This document shows, in pieces, positions 1-8,243 of a stretch of DNA of 64,000 bases (positions are counted from its first letter, which is position 1; each line of letters starts with the position of its first letter). The notes under the pieces were generated by a model that did not search any database, had not been told where the DNA came from, and saw nothing but the letters and a program-made list of their open reading frames with translations. The DNA is taken from positions 124,001 through 188,000 of the forward strand of contig NZ_FOLL01000002.1 in assembly GCF_900112315.1 (NCBI RefSeq), given 5' to 3'. This stretch comes from Parapedobacter composti (GTDB lineage: Bacteria > Bacteroidota > Bacteroidia > Sphingobacteriales > Sphingobacteriaceae). A program made the position numbers and the translations under genes.

Positions 1-1335
1 GGGGATATCGCCTTCCAATATTGCCTCTCGGATGGCATTTTTTATCGCCCCCACTTCCCTACCCGGTTTCAGTCGGAACGCAGCCATAATATCCTCTCCC
101 GTAACGGGCGGTTGCCAGTTCCGGATTTGGTCGCGCTCCTCCACGTCTTTGAGTTTTTGTTTGACCAGCTCAAAATTCTGGCGGTATTTTTTCTTTTTAT
201 ACTCGTTCTTGGTGGTCACATCAGCGTGGCAAAGCATCATCAGGCTATCGATATCGTCGCCCGCTTCAAACAGCAAGCGTCTCACCGCCGAATCGGTCAC
301 CGTATCTTGCGCCAGCACGATGGGCCGCAGGTGCAGGAGCACGAGTTTCTGCACAAACTTCATCCTGTCGTTAAGCGGCAATTTCAGCTCTGCAAACAAC
401 TTCGGCACCATCCTGGCCCCCTTATCTTCATGCCCGTGGAATGTCCAGCCATGCCGCTTATCGAAACGTTTCGTCGCCGGCTTGGCGATGTCGTGCATGA
501 TGGCCGCCCAGCGGAGCCACAGATCGCCCCCGAGTTCGGCCACATTATCCAGTACTTCAAGGGTATGGTAAAAATTATCCTTATGCCCTTTGCCATCAAT
601 CACGTCCACACCGTGGAGGTTGGCCATCGCCGGAAAAACAATATGCAGCAAACCCGTGTCAAACAAATACCTGAACCCGAAAGAAGGTTTCGCGGCCAAC
701 ACGATTTTATTCAGTTCATCGATGATGCGTTCCTTGGAAATGATCCGTATGCGCTCACGATTATCTTTAATGGCGTTGATGGCGCGGATATCTATCTTAA
801 AATTCAGTTGGGTAGCGAAGCGTACGGCCCGCATCATCCGCAGCGGGTCGTCCGAGAACGTTTCGCCCGGGCTCAACGGCGTACGGATGACGCGTTGGCG
901 GATATCCTCCAACCCACCGAAAGGGTCGAGCAGCCTGCCGAAATCAGACTTATTCAGCGAAAGCGCCATCGCATTAATGGTAAAGTCGCGTCGGTTCTGG
1001 TCGTCTTCCAAACTGCCATCTTCTACGATAGGTTTCCGGGAATCCCTCCTGTACGATTCCCTGCGCGCCCCCACAAACTCCAGTTGCAGCTCCCCATGGT
1101 TCAGCATGGCGGTACCGAAGTTTTTATAAACCGCCACTTTGGTATCCAGGCGGTTTCCCACCCGCATCGCAAAATCGATACCACTTCCCACCACCACCAC
1201 ATCAATATCGTTCTTAAAATCGCGCCCCATGAGCCGGTCCCTCACATACCCGCCTACAACATAGCATTCCACCTGCGACTCCGCAGCGATATCGCTCAGC
1301 ACTGTAAATATCGGGTGTTGTAAAAACTCTCTCAT
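1..1335 (-). CDS. cca: CCA tRNA nucleotidyltransferase (poly(A) polymerase family, HD domain), 3' end off window
   Basis: Adds or repairs the 3' CCA of tRNAs in the cytoplasm. The 445 visible codons stay open to base 1, so the C-terminus lies outside the window. The class II nucleotidyltransferase core shows at residues 28-50, with the GGYVRD motif and metal-binding Asp43 and Asp45 in NDIDVVVVG. The RRDFTINAMA signature sits near 116-124 and the RMMRAVRFA stretch near 167-174. An HD phosphohydrolase-like domain follows, with H281-D282 in MHDIAKP. I start at MREFLQHPIF, which matches the usual family start; an in-frame ATG six codons earlier (1353) is possible. The long plus-strand open frames over this region are shadows. 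Confidence 0.95.
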   Translation of the reverse strand, partial: MREFLQHPIFTVLSDIAAESQVECYVVGGYVRDRLMGRDFKNDIDVVVVGSGIDFAMRVGNRLDTKVAVYKNFGTAMLNHGELQLEFVGARRESYRRDSRKPIVEDGSLEDDQNRRDFTINAMALSLNKSDFGRLLDPFGGLEDIRQRVIRTPLSPGETFSDDPLRMMRAVRFATQLNFKIDIRAINAIKDNRERIRIISKERIIDELNKIVLAAKPSFGFRYLFDTGLLHIVFPAMANLHGVDVIDGKGHKDNFYHTLEVLDNVAELGGDLWLRWAAIMHDIAKPATKRFDKRHGWTFHGHEDKGARMVPKLFAELKLPLNDRMKFVQKLVLLHLRPIVLAQDTVTDSAVRRLLFEAGDDIDSLMMLCHADVTTKNEYKKKKYRQNFELVKQKLKDVEERDQIRNWQPPVTGEDIMAAFRLKPGREVGAIKNAIREAILEGDIP

Positions 1336-1415
1336 GACGGTATCCGGCTTCATTAGCGCATGGCGGCCGGCAAAAATACACATTCAGTTGATAATCGCCG
1401 CATGGGCTGACGGAA

Positions 1416-2471
1416 TCAGTCCCTATCCCTTGACAAACGTCTGATGACCAATGGATTTGCCGTCAACTCCTCCTGCTCCATCCGGCGTTCCACGATGTGG
1501 GTGGCCGCGAATATAGCTTCCCGGAATGAGGTTTCGTCCGCTATATTTTTCCCCGCGATATCATAGCCGGTACCGTGGTCCGGCGACGTGCGCACCACCG
1601 GTAATCCGGCGGTAAAGTTTACGCCGCTCCTGGAAGCGATATGCTTGAACGGGATAAGTCCTTGATCGTGATACATGGCCAACACCGCATCAAACTTGGT
1701 ATACGCATCCGACGCGAAAAAACCGTCGGCCGCATAAGGGCCGAAACAGAACACGCCGGTTGATTTAGCCTGTTCGATGGCAGGGATGACCAGCTGTTCA
1801 TCTTCCGTGCCGATAAGTCCTTTGTCGCCGGCATGCGGATTCAAACCCAGCACCGCGATTTTCGGTTTTTGAATCCAGAAATCCCGCTTGAGGCTTTCGT
1901 TCATCACCGCAAGCTTGGAGACGATGCGGTCAACGGACAGGCTGGCTGCGATATCCTTTACAGGAATATGGCCCGTCACCACGCCGATGCGCAGCTCATC
2001 GCTGATCATAAACATCAGCACATCCCCACTTCCCGTACGGGATTGCAGGTATTCCGTATGCCCGGGAAAATCGAACCCCTCCTGCTGGATATTGTGTTTA
2101 TTTATCGGCGCGGTAACCAAAGCATCGATTTTGCCGTCCATCAGATCATCCACCGCATGTTGCAGCGAGAGGAACGCATATTTTCCCCCCACCTCGTTTT
2201 CTTCCCCCAGTGTTATCTTGACCTCCTCCTGCCAGACATTGATCATGTTGGGGCGTTTGCCATGCGCCTGCTCCGGCGACTGGATAACATGAAAACTAAA
2301 ATCATTAATCCCCAATGCTTTCCGATGAAACGAAGCGACCTTGGTGTTTCCATACACGATTGGCGTGAAGTATTCCAGTATCCGGTTATCCAACAAGGTT
2401 TTGATAATCACCTCTAACCCAATGCCGTTAACGTCGCCGATGGAAATCCCTATTTTCAGTTTGTCGCTCAT
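1416..2471 (-). CDS. pdxA: 4-hydroxythreonine-4-phosphate dehydrogenase
   Basis: NAD-dependent oxidation of 4-phosphohydroxy-L-threonine in the DXP-dependent pathway of pyridoxal phosphate synthesis; cytoplasmic, dimeric and metal-dependent. The 351-residue length is usual for PdxA. Family marks are the N-terminal ISIGDVNGIG, the metal-site histidine in GHTEYL, LGLNPHAGD and YHDQGLIPFK with its ligand His, then the C-terminal SPDHGTGYDIAG. The frame opens at 2501, but MSDKLKIG (start 2471) fits the family N-terminus. It is transcribed away from the DUF2905 gene side and has no obvious pathway partner nearby. Confidence 0.95.
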   Translation of the reverse strand: MSDKLKIGISIGDVNGIGLEVIIKTLLDNRILEYFTPIVYGNTKVASFHRKALGINDFSFHVIQSPEQAHGKRPNMINVWQEEVKITLGEENEVGGKYAFLSLQHAVDDLMDGKIDALVTAPINKHNIQQEGFDFPGHTEYLQSRTGSGDVLMFMISDELRIGVVTGHIPVKDIAASLSVDRIVSKLAVMNESLKRDFWIQKPKIAVLGLNPHAGDKGLIGTEDEQLVIPAIEQAKSTGVFCFGPYAADGFFASDAYTKFDAVLAMYHDQGLIPFKHIASRSGVNFTAGLPVVRTSPDHGTGYDIAGKNIADETSFREAIFAATHIVERRMEQEELTANPLVIRRLSRDRD

Positions 2472-2532
2472 GTTGTAGTTATCCTTTCTTTGGGCTACCA
2501 AAAGTAGAAAAAATTCACCTGTAATCCGTTGG

Positions 2533-2754
2533 TCAAAACAACTTTCTTACCAGCCAGACCACCACGCTGAGCACCACGCTTGCCAACAACATGCTGGCCA
2601 ACGGCATATAGAAGCTGAAGCCTGGCCGCTCTACCCGGATATCGCCCGGCAGGTTACCGAACCACCTCAGCTTATCGCCGGCAAAATAAACCGTCAGCCC
2701 GACGAGCAGCAGCAGGCCACCTCCGAAAATCAATATTTTGGCAATGTCTTTCAT
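2533..2754 (-). CDS. DUF2905 family small membrane protein
   Basis: A 73-residue protein with two transmembrane helices (about residues 7-25 and 50-70) separated by a short loop with WFGNLPGDIRVER. The loop motif (GxLPGDI followed by a hydrophobic helix) is the signature of DUF2905; the biochemical role is unknown. It is divergent from rsmA with only 34 bp between the start codons, so the two promoters must share that gap. Confidence 0.85.
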   Translation of the reverse strand: MKDIAKILIFGGGLLLLVGLTVYFAGDKLRWFGNLPGDIRVERPGFSFYMPLASMLLASVVLSVVVWLVRKLF

Positions 2755-2762
2755 GGTTTAGC

Positions 2763-2770
2763 TATCTTTG
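2763..2770 (+). promoter_or_regulatory. -7 element (TAnnTTTG) for rsmA
   Basis: TATCTTTG, a perfect match to the Bacteroidota -7 consensus, 18 bp before the rsmA start codon. A TTTG at 2737-2740 could be the -33 element, though the 22-bp spacing is slightly long. Confidence 0.5.
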
Positions 2771-2788
2771 CCGCAAAGCTAATTTACG

Positions 2789-3568
2789 ATGAGCAATGTC
2801 CGCGCCAAAAAGCACCTGGGCCAGCATTTCCTGACAGACAGGCATGCTGCCGCCAGAATCGTAGGTGCCCTACGCCCTGCGCTGGGGTATGACACGGTCT
2901 TGGAAGTCGGCCCCGGCATGGGTGTCCTTTCAGAACTCCTGCTCCGCCATACCGACTACCAAACCTGGCTCATCGATATCGATGCCGAGTCTGTACAATA
3001 CCTGAAAGACAACTACCCACAATTGGGCGGCAGGCTTATTCACGGCGACTTCCTCAATCTCGATTTTTCCGTCCACTTCCCCGGCAAACTGGCCATTATC
3101 GGTAATTTTCCTTACAACATCTCGTCCCAAATTCTGTTTAAGGTATTGGAAGAACGCGACCGCGTGCCGGAGGTGGTGGGCATGTTCCAGAAAGAGGTGG
3201 CCGAGCGCTGCGCTGCCCCGCCGGGAGGCAAAGAATACGGTATCCTGAGTGTGCTTGTCCAGGCCTACTACCACGTGGAGTACCTGTTCACGGTAAAGGC
3301 TGGTGCGTTCAACCCACCACCCAAGGTCCTGTCCGGCGTCATCCGGCTCACCCGCAATGCCAATGAGACGCTGGGCTGCGATGAAAAGCTGTTCTGGCGC
3401 GTTGTGAAAGCCGCCTTCAACCAGCGTCGAAAAACCCTGCGCAATGCCTTAGCCGTCATCGTTCCCAAAGACCGGATGGGTGAAAATCCGCTATATGACC
3501 TGCGCGCAGAACGGCTATCCGTGGCTGATTTTGTGCAATTAACCAACGACATTTCACAACAACTATGA
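2789..3568 (+). CDS. rsmA: 16S rRNA (adenine(1518)-N6/adenine(1519)-N6)-dimethyltransferase
   Basis: KsgA/RsmA dimethylates two adjacent adenines in the 3' hairpin of 16S rRNA late in 30S assembly. The 259 residues begin with the family signature KKHLGQHFL. The SAM-binding GPGMG lies at 41-45, the acidic residues of motif II at Asp63 and Asp65 in LIDIDAE, and the catalytic motif NFPY at 106-109. The C-terminal helical domain has AFNQRRKTLRNAL. Its stop overlaps the start of the next gene (ATGA at 3565-3568), which indicates translational coupling. Confidence 0.97.
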   Translation: MSNVRAKKHLGQHFLTDRHAAARIVGALRPALGYDTVLEVGPGMGVLSELLLRHTDYQTWLIDIDAESVQYLKDNYPQLGGRLIHGDFLNLDFSVHFPGKLAIIGNFPYNISSQILFKVLEERDRVPEVVGMFQKEVAERCAAPPGGKEYGILSVLVQAYYHVEYLFTVKAGAFNPPPKVLSGVIRLTRNANETLGCDEKLFWRVVKAAFNQRRKTLRNALAVIVPKDRMGENPLYDLRAERLSVADFVQLTNDISQQL

Positions 3569-4530
3569 CCAACATCCCTACCAAACTACTCATCGTTGAT
3601 GACATCCATCCCGTGTTTCTGGAGAAACTGGAAGCCCGGCACATCCCGTACGATTACCAACCGGAATTTAGCAAAGCTGACGCAGTGCGCGTCATCACAG
3701 ACTATACGGGGCTGGTCATCCGCTCCAAATTCCGGGTGGATGCCCCGTTCATCGATGCCGCCCCGCAACTCGCATTCATAGCACGCGGCGGCGCAGGTAT
3801 GGACAACATCGATGAACACTATGCGCTGGAAAAGGGCATTACATTGCTTAACGCGCCGGAAGGAAACCGGGATGCCGTGGGCGAGCACATGGTGGGCATG
3901 CTGCTGGGGCTGATGAACAACCTTTACCGAGCCAATTTTGAAGTGAAAAACGGCCAGTGGCGGCGCGAAGCGAACCGCGGACTGGAGCTGGGCGGGCGCA
4001 CGGTAGCCCTCGTGGGCTATGGCAACAACGGACAGGCCATGGCACGGAAGTTATCGGGGTTTGGCGTCGAGGTGATTGCCTATGACAAATACCGTACGGG
4101 CTTCAGCGACGCCTACGCCACCGAAGCCACCATGGAAGAGGTGACCCAACGGGCCGACGTGCTGAGCCTGCATATCCCGCTCACCAGTGAGACCCGCGGC
4201 ATGGTAAACGATGCCTACCTCGCCCGGTTCAACAAACCGATTTTCTTCCTCAATGGCGCACGCGGCGAAATCGTGGATATCCCCGCAGTGCTGGACGCCC
4301 TCGGTACCGGTGCCGTGCTGGGTGCGGCCTTTGATGTGCTTCCGGTAGAAAAGTTCCCTCAACTGGCTGAGCAGCCATGGTTTCAGCCGCTGATTAACCA
4401 TGATAAGGTGATGGTGAGTCCGCACGTGGCCGGATGGAGCGTGGAAAGCTATTTCAAGATAGCGGACATCCTTTCAGATAAGGTGATCAAGTTTTTGGAT
4501 GAAATCACCGCTGTTTCACAGAAAACGTAG
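3565..4530 (+). CDS. D-isomer-specific 2-hydroxyacid dehydrogenase (phosphoglycerate dehydrogenase-like)
   Basis: NAD-dependent 2-hydroxyacid dehydrogenase of 321 residues. A short catalytic domain flanks a Rossmann domain with GYGNNG at 151-156; catalytic Arg233 (NGARGE), Glu262 and His287 (SPHVAGW) are all present. It lacks the C-terminal ACT regulatory domain of long SerA enzymes, so it is a short type; oxidation of 3-phosphoglycerate is likely but not provable here. It overlaps rsmA by 4 bp and the convergent UbiA-like gene by 15 bp. Confidence 0.85.
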   Translation: MTNIPTKLLIVDDIHPVFLEKLEARHIPYDYQPEFSKADAVRVITDYTGLVIRSKFRVDAPFIDAAPQLAFIARGGAGMDNIDEHYALEKGITLLNAPEGNRDAVGEHMVGMLLGLMNNLYRANFEVKNGQWRREANRGLELGGRTVALVGYGNNGQAMARKLSGFGVEVIAYDKYRTGFSDAYATEATMEEVTQRADVLSLHIPLTSETRGMVNDAYLARFNKPIFFLNGARGEIVDIPAVLDALGTGAVLGAAFDVLPVEKFPQLAEQPWFQPLINHDKVMVSPHVAGWSVESYFKIADILSDKVIKFLDEITAVSQKT

Positions 4531-5400
4531 TGCCGAGCAGCCATACACGGCCAGCCACTGCAAGAGCATCATCCCATCCAGCAGCAGAAAATAGTAATAC
4601 TCGTTCTTCTTAACGGGCGGGAACCAAATGACCAGCAGGCATAGTACAGACGTTGCTACCAAGGAAAGCCTCACCGTCAATGGATAACCACTGAACCATA
4701 CCCACCCCGCGTGCAGTAACAGCAATCCGCCGGATAATGCCAGGGCCTTCCGTTCGCCAACCAATATCGGGATGGTTTTGAGACCATAGTGCCGATCCTG
4801 GTAAATATCTCGGACGTCGAACGGAATGGTGATGGCCACCACAAATAGGAACACCCATGCCATCAGTTGCAATACTCCCGGCCAATTGGTGGGAAAGCCG
4901 TCATGATAGGCCTCGGCCACCGGCAACAACACGGCACTCATGGCCCACATGGCACCGATGTAAAACAACTTGACCCCGGTAATCTGCCGCAATCCGGCCG
5001 ACCGCTCCGCTCCGGCGATACGGATAAACGGCAAGTTATACGCGAGCCCCAACATGCCCATTATCCCCAGCAGCAAGAAAGACGGCAGGTGGAGCCGGAA
5101 ACCGAGCAGCAGCAACACCACCAGTGCCGCCGCTGTCCACCCCCAAAGCGAACGCTCATGCCGGAACACCCAGCGCACCCGCCGGTAAGGCGAACGCCCG
5201 GGATGCCTGGGCCTGGCCAATATCATGCTGAAGTTATATAACGCCAAGGTCGCACAACCCAAGATAACCAAGATGCTTTGGTTGACCGGAATACCCAGCA
5301 AACGGTAAGTCAGCAGCCCTTGGGCAACAGCACAACAAGCGATAAAGACGTTGCTAAACAGCAATGTGTCCAGCAATTTGCGTATATAATTTAATTGCAT
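4516..5400 (-). CDS. UbiA prenyltransferase-like integral membrane protein, first Asp motif degenerate
   Basis: A 294-residue protein of about eight transmembrane helices. The second Asp motif of the UbiA superfamily is intact as DVRDIYQD (Asp195, Asp198, Asp202). At the position of the first motif (normally NDxxDxxxD) the sequence is LYNFSMILARPRHP around residues 54-67, with no acidic residue. Intact members transfer prenyl groups to aromatic acceptors using Mg bound by both motifs, so this one is either altered or inactive. No ubiquinone or menaquinone genes are adjacent. Its 3' end overlaps the convergent dehydrogenase. Confidence 0.7.
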   Translation of the reverse strand: MQLNYIRKLLDTLLFSNVFIACCAVAQGLLTYRLLGIPVNQSILVILGCATLALYNFSMILARPRHPGRSPYRRVRWVFRHERSLWGWTAAALVVLLLLGFRLHLPSFLLLGIMGMLGLAYNLPFIRIAGAERSAGLRQITGVKLFYIGAMWAMSAVLLPVAEAYHDGFPTNWPGVLQLMAWVFLFVVAITIPFDVRDIYQDRHYGLKTIPILVGERKALALSGGLLLLHAGWVWFSGYPLTVRLSLVATSVLCLLVIWFPPVKKNEYYYFLLLDGMMLLQWLAVYGCSALRFL

Positions 5401-5506
5401 TTGGCAGAAAATTCTCTTTTTATCAAAAAGTGTGTAAATTAGCCATCGTTAAAAACCAACTATACGCCCGTGTTATCCGGCAAAATAGCATAAAAATAAA
5501 CTAAAC

Positions 5507-7426
5507 ATGGACTTACAAATCAAATCATTCGAAGAATATCAGCGGATTTACCAATACAGCGTGGAAAAGCCGGAAGAGTTCTGGGCGGAGATAGCCGAGC
5601 ATTTCTACTGGCGGCGCAAGTGGAACAAGGTGCTGGAATGGAACTTCAAGGAACCGAACATCAAGTGGTTCGAAGGTGCCCGGCTCAACATCACGGAAAA
5701 CTGCCTGGATAGGCATGTATATAAGCTGGGCGACAAGCCGGCCATCATCTGGGAACCCAACGACCCGAACGAAGCGCACCGTGTACTCACCTACAAGCAG
5801 TTGCTTGACAAGGTAGAGCAATTTTCAAATGTACTGAAAAACAACGGCATCCGGAAAGGCGACCGCGTATGTATTTACCTCCCCATGGTTCCCGAACTGG
5901 TCATTGCCGTGCTGGCCTGTGCCCGCATCGGCGCTATCCATTCCGTAGTTTTCGGCGGCTTTTCGGCACAGTCTATCGCCGACCGCATCAATGATGCGGA
6001 CTGCCGCCTGGTGATCACTGCCGATGGCGGCTTCCGCGGCACCAAGCAGATAGCGCTGAAAAGCATCGTAGACGACGCGCTGGTGCAATGCAAGTCGGTA
6101 GAACGGGTCATCGTGCTCACCCGCACCCGCACCCCGGTATCCATGATAAAGGGACGCGATGTCTGGTGGGAAGATGAAATCAAGAAAGTAGAAACCCAAG
6201 GCAACCCGCCCTGCCCCGCCGAAGAAATGAACGCCGAAGACCTGCTGTTCATCCTGTATACCTCCGGATCCACCGGTAAGCCCAAAGGCGTGGTACACAC
6301 CTGCGCGGGCTACATGGTCTATACGGGCTACACGTTCACCAACGCCTTCCAGTACCAGCCAGATGAAGTCTATTTCTGTACGGCAGATATCGGCTGGATT
6401 ACCGGCCACTCTTACATCATCTACGGCCCACTGTCGCAAGGCGCTACATCGCTGATGTTTGAAGGCGTACCCAACTGGCCCGATGCCGGCCGCCTGTGGG
6501 ATATCGTAGAGAAACACAAAGTCAACATCCTGTACACAGCGCCTACCGCGATCCGTTCGTTGATGGCTGCGGGCGACCAATACGTAGAAGGCAAAGACCT
6601 CAGCACCATCACCAAGCTCGGCACCGTGGGCGAACCCATCAATGAAGAAGCCTGGCATTGGTACGACCAGAAAATCGGCAAGGGCAAGGCACCGATTGTT
6701 GACACCTGGTGGCAAACCGAAACCGGTGGTTTCCTCATTTCACCCATTGCCGGTGTTACCCCCACCGTACCGGGCTACGCCATGTTGCCCCTACCGGGCG
6801 TACAGCCGATATTGGTAGACGAAAACGGGCAGGAAATCGAAGGCAACGGTGTAAGCGGCAACCTATGCATCAAGTACCCCTGGCCGGGCATGATACGCAC
6901 CACGTATGGCGACCATGAGCGGTGCCGCCAAACCTATTTCTCCGTATATGAAAACCTGTATTTCACGGGCGACGGCTGCTTGCGGGATGAAAACGGTTAT
7001 TACCGGATTACCGGCCGCGTGGATGATGTGCTCAACGTATCAGGCCACCGCATCGGCACCGCCGAGGTGGAAAACGCCATCAACATGCACAGCGATGTCA
7101 TTGAGTCGGCCGTGGTAGGTTATCCACACCCTGTTAAAGGACAAGGCATTTATGCCTTTGTCATCGCCAGCCAGCACCATACCGATGAGGACCTGACCCG
7201 GCAGGACATCAACCAGACGGTGAGCCGCATCATCGGCGCCATTGCCAAGCCCGACAAAATTCAGTTTGTGAGCGGCCTGCCCAAAACACGCTCCGGAAAA
7301 ATCATGCGGCGCATCCTGCGGAAGATTGCCGAGGGCGATACGTCCAACCTGGGAGATACGACTACGCTGCTCGACCCCGCTGTGGTAGACGAAATCAAGG
7401 AAGGTGCCGAGAAACTAAGGGGGTAA
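5507..7426 (+). CDS. acs: acetate-CoA ligase (acetyl-CoA synthetase)
   Basis: AMP-forming ligase that activates acetate to acetyl-CoA through acetyl-AMP; cytoplasmic. The 639 residues fit the family. The N-terminal ACS domain carries WFEGARLNITENCLDRH. The AMP-binding P-loop-like motif YTSGSTGKPKG is at 251-261, with VDTWWQTETGG and YFTGDGC further on. Near the C-terminus is the acetylation-site motif RSGKIMRR, with the catalytic lysine at 598. It is monocistronic: divergent from the UbiA-like gene and closed by a strong hairpin terminator at 7444-7483. Confidence 0.97.
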   Translation: MDLQIKSFEEYQRIYQYSVEKPEEFWAEIAEHFYWRRKWNKVLEWNFKEPNIKWFEGARLNITENCLDRHVYKLGDKPAIIWEPNDPNEAHRVLTYKQLLDKVEQFSNVLKNNGIRKGDRVCIYLPMVPELVIAVLACARIGAIHSVVFGGFSAQSIADRINDADCRLVITADGGFRGTKQIALKSIVDDALVQCKSVERVIVLTRTRTPVSMIKGRDVWWEDEIKKVETQGNPPCPAEEMNAEDLLFILYTSGSTGKPKGVVHTCAGYMVYTGYTFTNAFQYQPDEVYFCTADIGWITGHSYIIYGPLSQGATSLMFEGVPNWPDAGRLWDIVEKHKVNILYTAPTAIRSLMAAGDQYVEGKDLSTITKLGTVGEPINEEAWHWYDQKIGKGKAPIVDTWWQTETGGFLISPIAGVTPTVPGYAMLPLPGVQPILVDENGQEIEGNGVSGNLCIKYPWPGMIRTTYGDHERCRQTYFSVYENLYFTGDGCLRDENGYYRITGRVDDVLNVSGHRIGTAEVENAINMHSDVIESAVVGYPHPVKGQGIYAFVIASQHHTDEDLTRQDINQTVSRIIGAIAKPDKIQFVSGLPKTRSGKIMRRILRKIAEGDTSNLGDTTTLLDPAVVDEIKEGAEKLRG

Positions 7427-7432
7427 GTTATT

Positions 7433-7825
7433 TTAAAGGTAAACAAAAAGCGGCTCACCTGTTGGAGCCGCTTTTTGTTTACCGCTAAGATCATCTGCCA
7501 AGGCGCCGTTGGCAGGCTGCTGCCAGTATATAACACCCCCTGCCGGTCCGAGCGCTGTAAGACACATGTCTACCTCATTTACTCCTCGTATCACGCTCTG
7601 CATCCCGCCATTCTCGAACGTTACGGACATATCAAGAGGAAAGTTTACGCAGATCTTGGCTGTCCTTAACCTGAACTGTAAATTGCGGTCGCCTGTTTCG
7701 GATATCTCTTCAAAGAGACTTAAGTGTATGGTTTCGTCGCTTACTTCACCAAGATTTTCCTTGTTACAGGAGAACATAGCAGGCAGGATAACGGACATAG
7801 CTGCCAGGAAAATAGGTTTTTTCAT
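7433..7825 (-). CDS. small predicted lipoprotein, last gene of the SusCD locus
   Basis: 130 residues with a lipoprotein signal, hydrophobic residues 4-18 then a lipobox ending at Cys20 (AMFSC). The rest is not a family I recognise; it may form a short beta domain (about residues 33-90). The final 16 codons are encoded inside the terminator hairpin at 7444-7483, so the C-terminal tail may be an accident of a lost earlier stop. It lies 26 bp after the barrel-like ORF in the same direction and probably shares its transcript. Confidence 0.55.
   Translation of the reverse strand: MKKPIFLAAMSVILPAMFSCNKENLGEVSDETIHLSLFEEISETGDRNLQFRLRTAKICVNFPLDMSVTFENGGMQSVIRGVNEVDMCLTALGPAGGVIYWQQPANGALADDLSGKQKAAPTGEPLFVYL
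7444..7483. terminator. bidirectional intrinsic terminator between acs and the minus-strand locus
   Basis: A near-perfect inverted repeat, AAACAAAAAGCGGCTC ... GAGCCGCTTTTTGTTT, with an ACCTGTTG loop. A T-run follows the stem on either strand, so it can stop acs on the plus strand and the SusCD-linked operon on the minus strand. The last 16 codons of the minus-strand lipoprotein ORF run through it. Confidence 0.85.
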
Positions 7826-7851
7826 AATTTACTGGTAAATTAGTGTCCTAT

Positions 7852-8163
7852 TCAAGACGATGTATTACCGAAAAACGCTATACATCCTAGCCAGTCGAAC
7901 CCCGAACTTCCGCCGTTCACGCCCAATCCAATCAGCACATGGTTGAACCGGTAGGCCACTCCAAGTCCTGCACTGAAGAGAAAAGTTTTCGCCTTAGCTG
8001 CATCCAGTGCTTCTAACCGCGTATTCAGTCCGCTGAAGCTATGGATTTCGCCGCCAGCAGAAACGGTAAATTCAAAAGGCAGTTTCGATTTTTCGGCGGT
8101 TGTCTGAGCCAACAACAGCATGGTGTAGGCCGAGAATACTATTGTTAAAAGATATTTACTCAT
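7852..8163 (-). CDS. short barrel-like secreted protein, probably truncated
   Basis: Taking MSKYLLTIV as the start gives 103 residues with a signal peptide (cleavage probably near LLLAQTT). Alternating amphipathic strands follow (FEFTVSAGGEIHSF, TFLFSAGLGVAYRF, HVLIGLGVNGG), as at the N-terminus of an outer-membrane beta-barrel. It stops after about three strands, far too short for a barrel of eight or more. The frame opens at 8247, overlapping the upstream DUF4302 stop (ATGA), but the later start gives the clean signal peptide. A remnant of a longer gene is my preferred reading. Confidence 0.5.
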   Translation of the reverse strand: MSKYLLTIVFSAYTMLLLAQTTAEKSKLPFEFTVSAGGEIHSFSGLNTRLEALDAAKAKTFLFSAGLGVAYRFNHVLIGLGVNGGSSGFDWLGCIAFFGNTSS

Positions 8164-8243
8164 TACTCCTCTTTTTTGTTTGTTCAAAATTTTGTTCTGC
8201 CCAATAATGCCGCGGCATGCTTTGTCTCGCGCCGTCGGATTCG

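Noticed and set aside
112-1323. Long plus-strand ORF (403 codons)
   Set aside because: It is the complement of the CCA-adding enzyme on the minus strand, whose motifs are clear; the plus frame shows no domain.
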